A stretch of DNA of 64,000 nt, taken from the NCBI RefSeq assembly GCF_002102255.1, contig NZ_LQPH01000161.1, positions 1-64,000 of the forward strand, read 5' to 3'. Below the pieces are notes generated by a model that searched no databases, was not told where the DNA came from, and worked only from the letters and a program-made list of their open reading frames with translations. The DNA comes from Mycobacterium nebraskense. GTDB lineage: Bacteria; Actinomycetota; Actinomycetes; Mycobacteriales; Mycobacteriaceae. Below, one piece after another: positions 44,544-55,965 of this stretch (the first letter of the stretch is position 1; every line of letters starts with the position of its first letter). The translations under genes and the position numbers were made by a program.

Positions 44544-45470
44544 TCAGTGCGGTGCTACCGCCGTGGTGGGCACCGGTGTCGGTGTCGCGTCAGCCAACAG
44601 CGGGATCGCGTCGATCTGGGCAACAAACCAGGTGCCGCCCACCGAACGCAGCGTCAGGGAATAAGACAGCGATACGAGGGTGTAATCGGATCGGCGCGCC
44701 GAAACATCGATGTGCGTGGCTAATTCGTTGTTATCGGAGGGAGCATCGGGTGGAGTGTTGTCGGCCTGAGCAGCAGTCACTGTGGCCGAGGAGTACGACC
44801 CTACGGCTGTGATGCCCGAGTCGGTGGTGATAAACCGTTCCAGTCCACCCGAGGTGGTTAAAAACGACGTCGCAAACCCAGACAGCATCGTAAAAAGTGG
44901 GCTGTTGGCAGCGATTGGTGCTGAATAGCCCAGCGGCACATAGGCTCCCGGAGGCGGCATATCGACTCTGCTGATCCGATCAAGAGCCTGAATGCCCATA
45001 TCCCGGTATACCGCCACCGGCAGCTGGTAGAAAGCCGTCGTCGGCGGCGCCGACGGGTAGGGCAGTTCGTCGATTTGAACCTTCACGCTATAGAGCACGA
45101 TGTCGTTGGAAGAGGTCTTGCGCTTAGATGCCCACGCCGCCGGGTTCGACACCGTCATCGACGATGTCGTGGGCAACTCGTACTTTTGTCCCCCGGGAAA
45201 GCAGCGTGTCAAATTCGAAGCACCCGAGGTGGTTCCGACAAGTAGCCCTTTCACGCAATTCACGGCGAAAGCCTTCACGGGATCGGTCTCGTTGATCACG
45301 TCGCGGGCCACCGCCGCCACTGGTGCTGGTTCAGGGGGAAAGACAAACCCCCACAGCAGGGCGATACCGTTGATGGACGAACTGGCCACAAGAATCACAA
45401 GAGCGACCCGGCCGGCGCTGTGGCCCAGCACCGTGATGCGCTTCTTCCATACGTTGCTGATTCTCACCAC
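44544..45470 (-). CDS. TcpC/VirB8-like conjugative transfer protein (308 aa)
   Basis: A short basic cytoplasmic leader, one transmembrane helix (VALVILVASSSINGIALLWGFVF, about residues 20-43) and a large extracytoplasmic region with two NTF2-like halves (VNCVKGLLVG..., GIQALDRISRV, SLSYSLTLRSVGGTWFVAQIDAIP). This is the layout of TcpC/VirB8 scaffold proteins of Gram-positive conjugation systems and of the conjugal-transfer protein of pRAW. I chose GTG 45470 (GAGGAC just upstream; a second in-frame GTG follows at once). The longer open frame upstream overlaps the previous gene and is unlikely. Confidence 0.8.
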   Translation of the reverse strand: MVRISNVWKKRITVLGHSAGRVALVILVASSSINGIALLWGFVFPPEPAPVAAVARDVINETDPVKAFAVNCVKGLLVGTTSGASNLTRCFPGGQKYELPTTSSMTVSNPAAWASKRKTSSNDIVLYSVKVQIDELPYPSAPPTTAFYQLPVAVYRDMGIQALDRISRVDMPPPGAYVPLGYSAPIAANSPLFTMLSGFATSFLTTSGGLERFITTDSGITAVGSYSSATVTAAQADNTPPDAPSDNNELATHIDVSARRSDYTLVSLSYSLTLRSVGGTWFVAQIDAIPLLADATPTPVPTTAVAPH

Positions 45471-45477
45471 ATCGTCC

Positions 45478-46560
45478 TCATGTCGCCTGGTGCCCAATGA
45501 CTTTGATGCTCGACACCGCGAAGGTTCCATCACTGGGATCGGTGTCGTGTCCCGACCCAAAGCCGGTCGGGTCAGGCCCGTTGGTCGGTTCCGGGCCGGT
45601 GGCCGGGGTGGGCCCACCCAGGATTCCGCCGAACGGTCCGCCGTCTGGGGCCGACACGCTGGGCTGGGGGGCTGCGACCGGACGGCTGGTGTGCCGAATG
45701 ATCACAGTGATTTTTGAGGCGCTGATCCCGGGAATCAGTTTGACCGCTTCGCCGTGAGCATTGCCGGTGTCCTGGTCGACGACCGTGTGCGCAGTGTCAT
45801 TGAACTGCCACTGCAGCAACGTGACCACCCGATGCTGTAGCCATGGGTCACCGCCGGACCCCTGGGCCGCAGCAGTATCCCCCGGCACGATACTGACCGC
45901 CGTGATCACGTAAGCGCGTTCGATTCCGGCGGGCCCGAGCGTGATATAGAGCGGTTGTCCATCCGTATGCCGCACGCAGATCCACGGCGATGGCTTGTCG
46001 GGATCGGCAATCGATTTCGCCGAAGTTGAGGCGCCCGCCGGGCAGTCGGCTGAGGCGGTAAACGGCAGTGGGTGATCGCCGCCATCAGCAGGAGTCGGCG
46101 CTGGTGCTGCCGCCATTGTCGGTGCGGGGCCCGATTTGACTGCGTGCTGGCGCAGACTCGGCGAAGGGTTGTCGGGACCTGAGAGTGTGACGCCCAGCGT
46201 GGTTATCACCGTTGCCAACAACACGACGCCAGCGAACGCGCCGAGTACCCACGGCGTAAATCGGCGCGTACGCCGCTCCGCCTCGTGATCTAAATCAGCG
46301 TCGGCACCGGGGCTTTCGTTTTCTGCCGAGTCGGTGTGGTCGTCGCCGTCGGAAACGAACGCACCCGCAAAGGCGTCGGCACTTTGATCCTCGCCGAAGG
46401 GTGCGGCGTCGTTGTCGCTGATCGCGCCATCATCATCGGGATGCTCGTCGGCTGACTCCCCGGCCGCGCCGCTGTCGAGGGTGTCTTGGTCGTGTTCTGC
46501 ATCGGCGTCGAGATTCACCCCAATCTGACGCAGCCATTGCTGATCAGAAACCGAGCTCAC
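45478..46560 (-). CDS. Single-pass membrane protein of the transfer operon (360 aa)
   Basis: Residues 1-95 are highly acidic (many Asp/Glu, no predicted fold), followed by RRTRRFTPWVLGAFAGVVLLATVITTLGV, one membrane helix with positive-inside charge. The outer part contains a folded-looking domain (ADCPAGASTSAKS, WICVRHTDGQPLYITL, ERAYVITAVSIVPG, WLQHRVVTLLQWQF) like a small beta-rich ligand or discoidin-type domain, then a Pro/Gly linker. GTG start with GTGA overlap to the upstream gene. Probably an envelope-spanning accessory of the conjugation channel. Confidence 0.75.
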   Translation of the reverse strand: MSSVSDQQWLRQIGVNLDADAEHDQDTLDSGAAGESADEHPDDDGAISDNDAAPFGEDQSADAFAGAFVSDGDDHTDSAENESPGADADLDHEAERRTRRFTPWVLGAFAGVVLLATVITTLGVTLSGPDNPSPSLRQHAVKSGPAPTMAAAPAPTPADGGDHPLPFTASADCPAGASTSAKSIADPDKPSPWICVRHTDGQPLYITLGPAGIERAYVITAVSIVPGDTAAAQGSGGDPWLQHRVVTLLQWQFNDTAHTVVDQDTGNAHGEAVKLIPGISASKITVIIRHTSRPVAAPQPSVSAPDGGPFGGILGGPTPATGPEPTNGPDPTGFGSGHDTDPSDGTFAVSSIKVIGHQAT

Positions 46561-47003
46561 GGCCGCCGCCGCCCCGAACGGTGCCCGCTAGCCCGGCGCG
46601 GCGTGAATTTGCGCCGGTGATGGTAGGTGGCCGGCAAACGCTGCACACGCGGCAATGCCGTCGCCGAAACCTTGACATAGCCGTCGTCGCGGTCAGAGGC
46701 CAAGCCGGTGTCCTCACCGCGCACCACATACATGCGTTCGCGATGAGCAATTACCGGCGGCAGCGGTGTGGATGGCGCCGCCTGCGGTGGGCCTTGGGGA
46801 GCGGTCCGGCTCCAGTCCTGCTTAAGACGCTCCTCGTCGGCCGCCCCTCGGGCGCGGTGTGCGCCTATTAGCTTGGCCGCTCCCCACAAGCACGCCGCCG
46901 CGACCAGCAACGGAGCGAGTTTGATGAGCAGTTCGACGATCGCCAACACGATCGCGGCGATGACTGTCATCAGCACTGCGGCCGTCGCCACAAGCCCCTT
47001 CAT
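46557..47003 (-). CDS. Small membrane protein with basic tail (148 aa)
   Basis: ATG 47003 follows GAAGGGA. N-terminal helices GLVATAAVLMTVIAAIVLAIV and LLIKLAPLLVAAACLWGAAKLIG, then a hydrophilic, strongly basic C-terminus (RRKFTPRR...SGRRRP). First gene of the leftward block that runs to eccA. I do not recognise the family; it occurs in the transfer operon and is coupled to the next gene. Confidence 0.72.
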   Translation of the reverse strand: MKGLVATAAVLMTVIAAIVLAIVELLIKLAPLLVAAACLWGAAKLIGAHRARGAADEERLKQDWSRTAPQGPPQAAPSTPLPPVIAHRERMYVVRGEDTGLASDRDDGYVKVSATALPRVQRLPATYHHRRKFTPRRASGHRSGRRRP

Positions 47004-47127
47004 CGCGGTGTCCCTTCGTCGTCTCGGCGCCGCTAAATCGGGTGGGCGCCTATGCACGCAACCGTAAGCGGTAATAGGCAAGGTTGTCCACATGGTTAGA
47101 CGATAATGGTTGCGTTTAGGTAGTTTT
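47004..47127. promoter_or_regulatory. Divergent promoter region between the type IV block and the HTH gene
   Basis: 124 bp without a gene, separating genes that point away from each other. It must hold the start signals for both the leftward transfer block and the rightward HTH/membrane pair. It contains repeated GGTTG/GGTTA words (around 47082-47112). The product of the adjacent HTH gene is the likely regulator. Confidence 0.45.
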
Positions 47128-47517
47128 GTGGGCGTGATTGCACCTAATGATGGGCCAGCGCGACTCGACTACTTCGTCTCTGAACGGCTGGCGGTCCTGC
47201 ACATGTCCCGTGTCGAACTGGCCCGCCGCGGCGGACCCAACCGCTCGACACTGCACAAATCCAGTAACGGCTCACGCACCATGTCGCTGGCCACGCTGGC
47301 CCGACTCGATGAGGCGCTCGGGTGGGCCCACGGGTCGTCAAGGGCGATCCTTGACGGCGGGGTCCCAGCCACACCACCGCCCCAAGACACCCACGTACAC
47401 ACCGTTTTGCACGCCGTCGAAGGCCTCGTCGAGCAATGCCACTCAATCTTGGCCGACGCCCGTCAGCTGCTCACCGAACTCCTGACAAGCCGGGACCCGG
47501 CCGAGCATGCCCGCTGA
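47128..47517 (+). CDS. XRE-type regulator with C-terminal helix (about 129 aa)
   Basis: HTH in MSRVELARRGGPNRSTLHKSSNG followed by MSLATLARLDEALGWAHGSSRAILDGG, then a helical tail (VLHAVEGLVEQCHSIL...LLTELL) that may dimerise. It has the same architecture as the regulator at 61303-61719 (both share a LD/IGxALGW motif and an Ala/Leu/Gly turn). Start uncertain: GTG 47128, GTG 47134 and TTG 47110 are in frame. It sits at the divergent promoter of the transfer block and overlaps the next gene by 11 bases. Likely regulates transfer genes. Confidence 0.72.
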   Translation: MGVIAPNDGPARLDYFVSERLAVLHMSRVELARRGGPNRSTLHKSSNGSRTMSLATLARLDEALGWAHGSSRAILDGGVPATPPPQDTHVHTVLHAVEGLVEQCHSILADARQLLTELLTSRDPAEHAR

Positions 47518-48325
47518 CATTTTCGACGACCAACGCCGAGCATGGATAGCCGCACACGCTGGGATATTTGTCTTCCAAAAGCGTCGCGCCGAGCTGCTCG
47601 CCAAAAAGATTCGCGCTCGCACACGCAGCCATGTTGGTGCCCGACCCGACCCACACGACGACGTCGTCGCCCTGCCACTACCGATGCGCTCCGCCACCTC
47701 AGCCAGCGGATCATTTGAAGTCGCACTGGTGCTAACCTGTGCGGCCATCGCGCCGCTGGGCTGGTTGGCCGGCAAACTCGCCTACGGACTAATCGTCACG
47801 CTCATCCCCGAGCGGCTCCGCGCTTACCCGATACCGGCACTGCTCTGGGGCGCCGCGCTCGCAGCGCTGCCCTTGCCGTTCTATAACCCCTCCCCTAGTC
47901 TCTGGGGCGAGCTGATCATCCCCTGGCTTCTAACACAACTGCCCGCAACCCTGCTCACCGCAGCCGTCTGCGGGGTCCTCGAAGGCTGGCTAGCCGTGGA
48001 AGGATCCAGCGACTGGTGGCCACTGACACCCCAAGCTGTCGAGGTTGACGACGACCTCATTCTCGGGCCGACGCTGCCCATCACCACCGTCTTAGATCCA
48101 CTCCCCGAACCGGGCTCCGCCCGCCGCATACCGCCATCCCTGCACGCGCGCCGGCGAACCCCACCACCTATCCACTGGGTCCCCATCCTTGGCGGGACTG
48201 CGGTCATCGCAGCGATCTCCATCTGGTGTCTCATTTGCGCAATCAGCGTCCTGTTCGGCTCCACCAACCAGCACCTCGACACGGTCAGCTCCCGGTCAAC
48301 CTCGATGCAGCTATTCGCGAACTGA
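47507..48325 (+). CDS. Membrane protein of unknown function (272 aa)
   Basis: An N-terminal basic helical region (RRAELLAKKIRARTRS), a central hydrophobic block of about four helices (VALVLTCAAIAPLGWLAGKLAYGLIVTLI, ALLWGAALAALPLPF, LLTQLPATLLTAAVCGVL), an acidic middle and a last helix (WVPILGGTAVIAAISIWCLICAISVLFG). Overlaps the HTH gene start, so the two form an operon on the opposite strand to the surrounding transfer genes. I do not recognise the family. Confidence 0.72.
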   Translation: MPADIFDDQRRAWIAAHAGIFVFQKRRAELLAKKIRARTRSHVGARPDPHDDVVALPLPMRSATSASGSFEVALVLTCAAIAPLGWLAGKLAYGLIVTLIPERLRAYPIPALLWGAALAALPLPFYNPSPSLWGELIIPWLLTQLPATLLTAAVCGVLEGWLAVEGSSDWWPLTPQAVEVDDDLILGPTLPITTVLDPLPEPGSARRIPPSLHARRRTPPPIHWVPILGGTAVIAAISIWCLICAISVLFGSTNQHLDTVSSRSTSMQLFAN

Positions 48326-48424
48326 GTTCGCTGCTCGGGGCCAACTCTGGCGCGCTGATGCCTACACCGCTTTGCAAAAATTGGGGTGTGAGCGGGGGGT
48401 GGCGGCACAGATACGGTTCAAGGT

Positions 48425-48703
48425 ATGGATCGGGGTACGACCGTAGACGCAGTTGTGCATCGGGTGTTAGCCGCGCTCGAGCGAGCTGGCCAGGTTTGTG
48501 ACACGCCGCCGGGTTCGCAGTCGCTCGAGGCGATGCGGCAACAGATCATTGCCATGCTCAGCGATCCGCCGTGGTATCTCAACACCTCGGCCGGGCAAGT
48601 GCTGTTCTTGAAGATCCTGCGTCAAATCGCCTCAGACGCAAGCGATATCGTGAAAAACACGCGTCAGGACCCAGGGTCATGTGAGGGCAACATTCGTCGG
48701 TAG
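48425..48703 (+). CDS. Hypothetical small protein (92 aa)
   Basis: ATG 48425 is preceded only by a weak AAGG. The translation is balanced and helical (VVHRVLAALERAGQVCD, SLEAMRQQIIAMLSDPPWYLN, VLFLKILRQIAS), unlike typical GC-rich shadow frames, and it is in line with the upstream pair. The gap to 48902 holds nothing else convincing. Moderate to low confidence that it is a gene. Confidence 0.45.
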   Translation: MDRGTTVDAVVHRVLAALERAGQVCDTPPGSQSLEAMRQQIIAMLSDPPWYLNTSAGQVLFLKILRQIASDASDIVKNTRQDPGSCEGNIRR

Positions 48704-48902
48704 GTCCGCAGCTGGAGTGCTACTGCGGACACGGCCAGCGTCGAGAAACGCTTGATCGCGTCGACAGCAAATTAGTTGCAGCACAGGCAGATTACACGGT
48801 GCAGCTACCCGGAGCTGCCCAGCGGTCGCACTTGGGAAGCTGGACGCGAGCACCGAGACCAATGCGTCAGTCATAGATTGCGCCCGTCGCGGCAACCGCC
48901 CG

Positions 48903-50306
48903 TCAACCCCACTGCGCCTTTTTGATTCGCCGCTGAACCGCCTGGTCGAACAGAGCCAGGAACTCGGTCCAGTCTGGAATATGAACTCGCTCGCCAGCCG
49001 TGCCGCGCTGCAACAGCTGGGCTTCTTCCCGGCTTTGGGGAAGCAGTTCCTGCCAACCGATCGCCTGGCCGAATTGCGACGATTGGCCCCGACTCCCCCC
49101 TGTGGGCTCATAGGCTTCGGTACGTCGGGTTGTCTCTCCCAGCCAATGTGAGGCCTGTTCGAGCAAATGGCGCTCGTGAGCTCCATACATGATCAGCGTG
49201 CCCGGAAACATCTCCCGCAGCGCTTCAGCGTACTTGGACCCAAATACAACGTCGAAATGCGCCGACGCCTGCACCGTCGCCAAGATGTTGACACCCAGTC
49301 CCGCTGACTCCCCCACGTAGGTCAACAGATCCGGCAACGGACATGAGTTACATACCTCGTCGAGTTCCAGCAGCAGCGGATGCGTCAGTTGATGATTGGC
49401 CATCTTGCGGCGGAAATGACGCACGATGGAATCGATCAGAGCCACCGCGGCTCCGGCGACCGAGCCGGTGTTCGGGGCGATCACAAACAATGTGGCGTCC
49501 GGCTCATCAAGCATGTGGACGTCGAATGACTCCACAGCGACACGTTCGACCGCGCTCAAGTACGGTGCTCCCTCGTCGGCGCTCAAACCCAAGCGCAGCC
49601 ACGGTGTTACGGCCTTGGACACCGTGATCTTGATGCTGTCACGCAGCCGGGAATCCATCCCGGCGATAACAGAATACAGCGGGGCCGCGAGTTTCGGTTG
49701 TTCGCAAAGCCCGTAAGCGGTCAGCCACGACGGGCGTCCGAGCTCGGGGATGGGTTGGTCGCCGCCGGTTTCGTCGATACCGAAATCCTGCACGGCATCG
49801 AGCACCCAGGGCATTCCCAAACTGTTGCCCTGCGGGCTGGCCGCGTACAGCAGGCATGCCAACGGCGGTGCGGCCTGACTTTCCCAAAGCCCGCCCGCAG
49901 CAACAGCGTTGCCGCCCGATGCGCCACTGAAACCCACGCCCGAGGTCGCGAGCATGGTCTCAGCAACGGTCAGTGCTTCATGGGCGCTGGCGATCGTGCG
50001 GGTCGGGTCGGTGACCATACGCCTAACCCCGGCCGGCCATACCTCAGTGTGCTCAGGCCGCAGATCAATCACACCGGTAATCCCGATATTGCGTCGTGTT
50101 AGAACAAGCTCTGCCAGGTCGGGTTTCGACGACACCAAAACTTCCGGCCCAGGATGCACGAGCGCCGCCGGGGCCAAAATCCTGCGTGTTTTACCCGTAC
50201 GTGTTGGTGCGCTTACCAGAATGTGAGGTGCTGTCTCCGCACGCACGGCAACGTTTTGGCGATTGTAGGTGAGGCCGCAGTACGGGGTGTACGGTTCGTT
50301 GACCAC
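48903..50306 (-). CDS. virD4: VirD4/TraG-like type IV coupling ATPase (467 aa)
   Basis: Brings the relaxase-DNA complex to the mating channel. Walker A SAPTRTGKTRR (32-42), followed by VLVSSKPDL; Walker B LLLELDEVCNS near 315; and the T4CP-typical NILATVQASAHFDVVFG. The protein starts (GTG 50306) almost directly at the ATPase domain and lacks the usual N-terminal membrane helices. The preceding gene (50401-51222) encodes a four-helix membrane protein that may supply the anchor. No strong ribosome-binding site is visible. Confidence 0.87.
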   Translation of the reverse strand: MVNEPYTPYCGLTYNRQNVAVRAETAPHILVSAPTRTGKTRRILAPAALVHPGPEVLVSSKPDLAELVLTRRNIGITGVIDLRPEHTEVWPAGVRRMVTDPTRTIASAHEALTVAETMLATSGVGFSGASGGNAVAAGGLWESQAAPPLACLLYAASPQGNSLGMPWVLDAVQDFGIDETGGDQPIPELGRPSWLTAYGLCEQPKLAAPLYSVIAGMDSRLRDSIKITVSKAVTPWLRLGLSADEGAPYLSAVERVAVESFDVHMLDEPDATLFVIAPNTGSVAGAAVALIDSIVRHFRRKMANHQLTHPLLLELDEVCNSCPLPDLLTYVGESAGLGVNILATVQASAHFDVVFGSKYAEALREMFPGTLIMYGAHERHLLEQASHWLGETTRRTEAYEPTGGSRGQSSQFGQAIGWQELLPQSREEAQLLQRGTAGERVHIPDWTEFLALFDQAVQRRIKKAQWG

Positions 50307-50400
50307 TACGTCATCATGGGCGCCACTGGCCGCGAACGTCTATCAAAGCAGCGACATTCGCGATCGCCGGACGTAGGTCACTGCGGCGGAAGCTTCGGGT

Positions 50401-51222
50401 TTACACCGCCGCTGCCGAGTGGAGCGCCGTCGCCAGTATCCGGTTCACCGTTGTGTGGTGCAGCTTGAGTTCCTCTGAGATTTCACCCGGCTTTTGCCCG
50501 TCAGCGTGGCGGCGCAGCACAGCGTCAATGATTTCTGCAGGCTGCTTGGTTCTTTTCGATGCCATCACTGTGCGTACGGCGTGTTCATGACGCTCTCGCG
50601 GGGGCACAGCGGCGTCCACTCTTGGAACCGATGACAGCGACCGGTCCGGCTCGACCGCCACCATGGCCCTATCACGCTCACCTGCTGAGGACCCAGCGAC
50701 TGGCAGAGGTGTCGCCGACAGGGACACCGGGACGTCCTCCTCGACGAGGGCCGGCGGCGCCTCGGCGCGGCTGTGTAGGAGCCGGGTCAGGGCTACCAGC
50801 GCAACGGTGGCCTGCGCGGTCGTGACGTCAATGATCAGCGGCCACAACCATGCCAAGCTTGGGCGGATACCGCACCGGATAGCCAAGCTGCACAACGCAT
50901 CAAATGACAGGCGAAACGCACCGGCCCCCAGTAACAGCGTCATGATCACCGCCGCCCAGAACGTCAAGGTGGGCCGGCGGTGCACCTTGATGAGCAGCGA
51001 GAGCCCTTCCGTGGACCCGAGCAATACCAGAGGTGGGGCCGTGGCCACCGCGGCCGCCAGCGCCGGGGCGACGTGATCGGCCTGCACGATCGCGTGTAAC
51101 GCGTTGCCAGCGATCGAGGCCGCGCTTGCTCCTATCAACACCACCCAAAAGAAACGCACTGCGCGCCGGTGGGTTTTCGGATCGGTATCGGCGGGAGTGC
51201 TGCGGGCGCTATCGCAAGCCAT
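50401..51222 (-). CDS. DUF2637-type membrane protein with C-terminal HTH (273 aa)
   Basis: Four hydrophobic helices (RFFWVVLIGASAASIAGNAL, PALAAAVATAPPLVLLG, LTFWAAVIMTLLLGAGAF, LAWLWPLIIDVTTAQATVALVAL) with the arrangement of the actinobacterial DUF2637 family, often encoded beside FtsK/TraB-type DNA translocases. A Pro/Ser linker and an HTH (PAEIIDAVLRRHADGQKPGEISEELKLHHTTVNRIL) follow. I chose ATG 51222; the upstream open frame overlaps eccE and looks like noise. Location before the coupling ATPase suggests a membrane partner in DNA transfer. Confidence 0.75.
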   Translation of the reverse strand: MACDSARSTPADTDPKTHRRAVRFFWVVLIGASAASIAGNALHAIVQADHVAPALAAAVATAPPLVLLGSTEGLSLLIKVHRRPTLTFWAAVIMTLLLGAGAFRLSFDALCSLAIRCGIRPSLAWLWPLIIDVTTAQATVALVALTRLLHSRAEAPPALVEEDVPVSLSATPLPVAGSSAGERDRAMVAVEPDRSLSSVPRVDAAVPPRERHEHAVRTVMASKRTKQPAEIIDAVLRRHADGQKPGEISEELKLHHTTVNRILATALHSAAAV

Positions 51223-51287
51223 ACCCGCAATCGTGCACTCCCACCCCGGTATTCGTCTACCAAAGTCAGCCACATTGGGAGGATCGA

Positions 51288-52831
51288 TTACCGCAGATAA
51301 GCATCCTCGTTGCGGAATGTCACAGACCTCAACGTGGTGCGAAAACGCTGTGTTTTCACGGTGATTCGCTCGCCCCGCTGTTCGATACGGATATCGGGTG
51401 CAGCGCTGGCGGGCACATCGCCGACCGTGATCGATGTGCGCGCGGGTGGGTAGTTGTTGACGCGACCATTGTGTACCACCATCGTCGGAGGACGTGGCGG
51501 CTGGGCTGTGACGTCGCGCGTCGTCCAGATCCGTGGGGAAGCAGACGTCATTGTCCAACGCCCAGTGGGGTCGTAAACGGCGACCTGTTCGCCTGCTGCG
51601 GCCGCCCGGCGAATCAGCCGTTTCACCGCCTGGTCATCATCGGCGTGCAGAGCAATTCGGGTGGGGGCCGCGGGATCTGATATCGGCATCAACAGCATAG
51701 CGTCTCGCAGTTCACCCAGCAGAACACCCGATGCGCCGGCTACGACAGCTGTGTTGAGTTCGGTAGTTACTGGCGTTGATGGCAACCTCAGCCGCCTGCA
51801 CCCAGGCAAGGTCAGCGCCAACGCTTCCCACTGTCGGCCCGCCATCGGGTTGAGCACCAGCCGCGGCGAGCTGGCAAGCGGTTGCACGGTGGTCAACCGG
51901 ACGAGGGCTGAAGCCCGCACGCCGGCAGGATCGCTGCGCAACGCGATCACCAGGGTCGTGTGGTCGCTCTGGTAGGCCCACACGTCGTCGAGTTGAGCAG
52001 AGCGCACGTCACTGGCGCTGAAGAAATACGCTGTGACATAGGCCTTCCCGCCGCGCTGCAGATTCGTCCAGCGGTCCTGGTAAGAAGCTGTCGCGTTTTC
52101 GGGCCCACCCAGGCTGGCCGCTACCGCGTCGTTCATCTGCGCTGCGGTCAAACGCCTTGCACGACAGTTTGTTTGGCACAGCGCTCTGGTGATGCGCTGA
52201 GAAGCCGCCACCGCCGCGCCGATCGTGTCTCGCCGCCACAGCAGTCCAGGCAGAATGCGGTCGCTGCGCGTATCGAAGCGGACTACCAACGTCACGCTAC
52301 GCTGACCGGCCGCCGGCAGCCCCCGTAGCGCCGCTTCATACAGTTCGGCATAGTTGTCTCTGGCTGTGCGGCTGCCCTCGCAGATGATGTCGACATCAAC
52401 ACTCAACCCGCAGCGCTGCATCTCTTGTGCGATTACGCTAATCGGCACGGTATTAAGTGTTTTGGTGTGGTCGGCGTGCAATAGGGTGGGGATGTAAGGC
52501 TTGCCCAGCACAGTGATCATCGTGGACACGGTGTGCCCGTCGATCACAACACCGACTGTGTGCTCGTTGAGGGTGACATCGACCGGTTGAGGCAGCTGGA
52601 GTCTGCGCACCCGGCGGCGCGTCCAGGACATGGCCCGCCACGCCCACTGCCACACGGTGCGCTCCCGGAAGGTCAGCACACAGATCACCAGTCCGGTCGC
52701 GGCGCCGCTGGCGACGGCGATCGGCCACGAATCCAGCGTGGCGCTCAGTGCCAGCGCAACCAGACCTGCGACCACTTCGCCGGTGACCACGGCGCGGGGT
52801 GCGATACGGGCCGAGACAAACCGTTGCTTCA

Positions 52832-52832
<1 letters not shown>
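51288..52832 (-). CDS. eccE: ESX secretion component EccE (514 aa)
   Basis: Peripheral membrane component of the ESX core. Two N-terminal helices (AVVTGEVVAGLVALALSATL and IAVASGAATGLVICVLTF) are followed by the EccE domain, with VGVVIDGHTVSTMITVLGKPYIPTLL, then repeated alpha/beta segments. The start overlaps the mycP stop as TGATG. Order eccD-mycP-eccE is typical of ESX loci. Sequence is diverged, as is usual for EccE. Confidence 0.88.
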
Positions 52833-54468
<1,636 letters not shown>

Positions 54469-54469
<1 letters not shown>

Positions 54470-55965
54470 CAGCCGTGGACCGCATTTCGTACCACCCACA
54501 GCAGATTCAGCAGCCAGATCGCCCATGGCACAACGAAAATCAGCAGAATGTACTCGCTGACTTCGACGGCGCGGTTTACCGGTGCGCTGATCCGCGCATT
54601 GGGCACCACCAGCGCTCCAAGCAGGCCCGCCCCGGCCAACATTAGCGCTGCGCCAACACATATCAGGGTGACAACCGGCGAAGCCGGGTTGGGAGCGCTT
54701 GCGTATCGTCCGATCACCACCGCTACCGCGACGACCGCACCAACGGCCAGCATCACCGATTGATTGCGATCAACAAACGAGCGCGCCCGGAGCAGAAAGA
54801 TTGCGCAAATCCCCAACGTGAATGCCAAAAACCGCCACCCGCCGCCAGTTTCGGGCATCACTGCATAGCGCGCGGCCGCCACCAACACCACAGCGCCGCC
54901 AGCCAGCAGACCCGTCACGATGGCGGTGCCGCGCCGAGCCCACGTCGCGATCTGCTCAACGGTTTCATTGCCCGGACGCTCCACCGGCGACACCGTGTTT
55001 AGGGCAGCGCCTTCTCGAGTCTCAAACACCCCCCGGTTAGTGACCGAAGGAAACCATGGCCCGGGCACTCCGGCCCCCACGATCCCGATGCTGGTTGCAA
55101 ACGTCACTAGCACCAGGTCCGCTACCAAGAAGACGACCGCCAGATGCGCTGGCAGCACTCGCCAACCGCTGGCGTGGATCGCCGCCACCGCGCCCGCAGA
55201 TAACCCGACCACAGCCATCCCCGCAAACACAGTCAGATAGCGGCCGGTCAGCATCGTCAATGCCGCCACGCCGGCCAACACGGTGGCCGTCGCGGCCACC
55301 ACATGCCAGCCACCGGGTGGTCCCGGCACCGACATCGCCGCGCCTGCACCGGCGCAAATCAGCGCCGACCACACCAGGAAGTCCGCCGATCGGCGTCGCT
55401 GCTCATCTCGTGCCCGCGTCGCCGCCCTCGCCGACACCAAGAAAACGGCGGCTAATCCCCACGACACCGCCGCGGGCAGCCAGCCGTGCTGTTGCCACCA
55501 CAACTGCGCCAACATCACCTCGGCCCACGCGACCAGCGCTGCGAAAAGCCCCCCGGCTACCCGACGCGCGACCGTGACATCGACTGTGGCGAACTGCTGG
55601 CGTGCTGAACGAGCCAGCGCCGTCGACACCTCCTCAATGACAGGTGCGAAGCGTTCGGTGGCGTCAGTAGGCAAGAGACACAACAAGTCCCCGTCGTAGA
55701 CACGGCTGTCATCAAGGGATCGCTGCGGATCGAGCGGAGTGGCGTCTGCACGGCACAGTTGAAAGGTCAACGTGTCATCAAGAGGTGCCCGCCCGCGATC
55801 TTTGAGAATCGCATTGACCCGCGGGATGAGGTCCTCGATCACCGCAATCAACGCCACCCCAGCAGGCAGGACGTAATCGATGAGCGTGTCATCCCCGACC
55901 AGCAAATGAACCTTGCACAGCCGAGGGACTTCCGGCGCCTGTTGTGCGGAATTGGCGGTGGTCAT
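54469..55965 (-). CDS. eccD: ESX membrane channel component EccD (498 aa)
   Basis: Forms the membrane vestibule of the ESX pore. The N-terminal ubiquitin-like domain (CKVHLLVGDDTLIDYVLPAGV...DSRVYDGDLLCLLP, residues 15-100) is followed by about eleven transmembrane helices from residue 135 on. Length is normal for EccD. Overlaps the EspI-like gene by ATGA upstream and mycP by one base downstream. Confidence 0.93.

Noticed and set aside
48677..49186. 169-residue minus-strand frame
   Set aside because: Overlaps the 3' end of the VirD4-like gene in another frame; Cys/Arg/Ser-rich translation.
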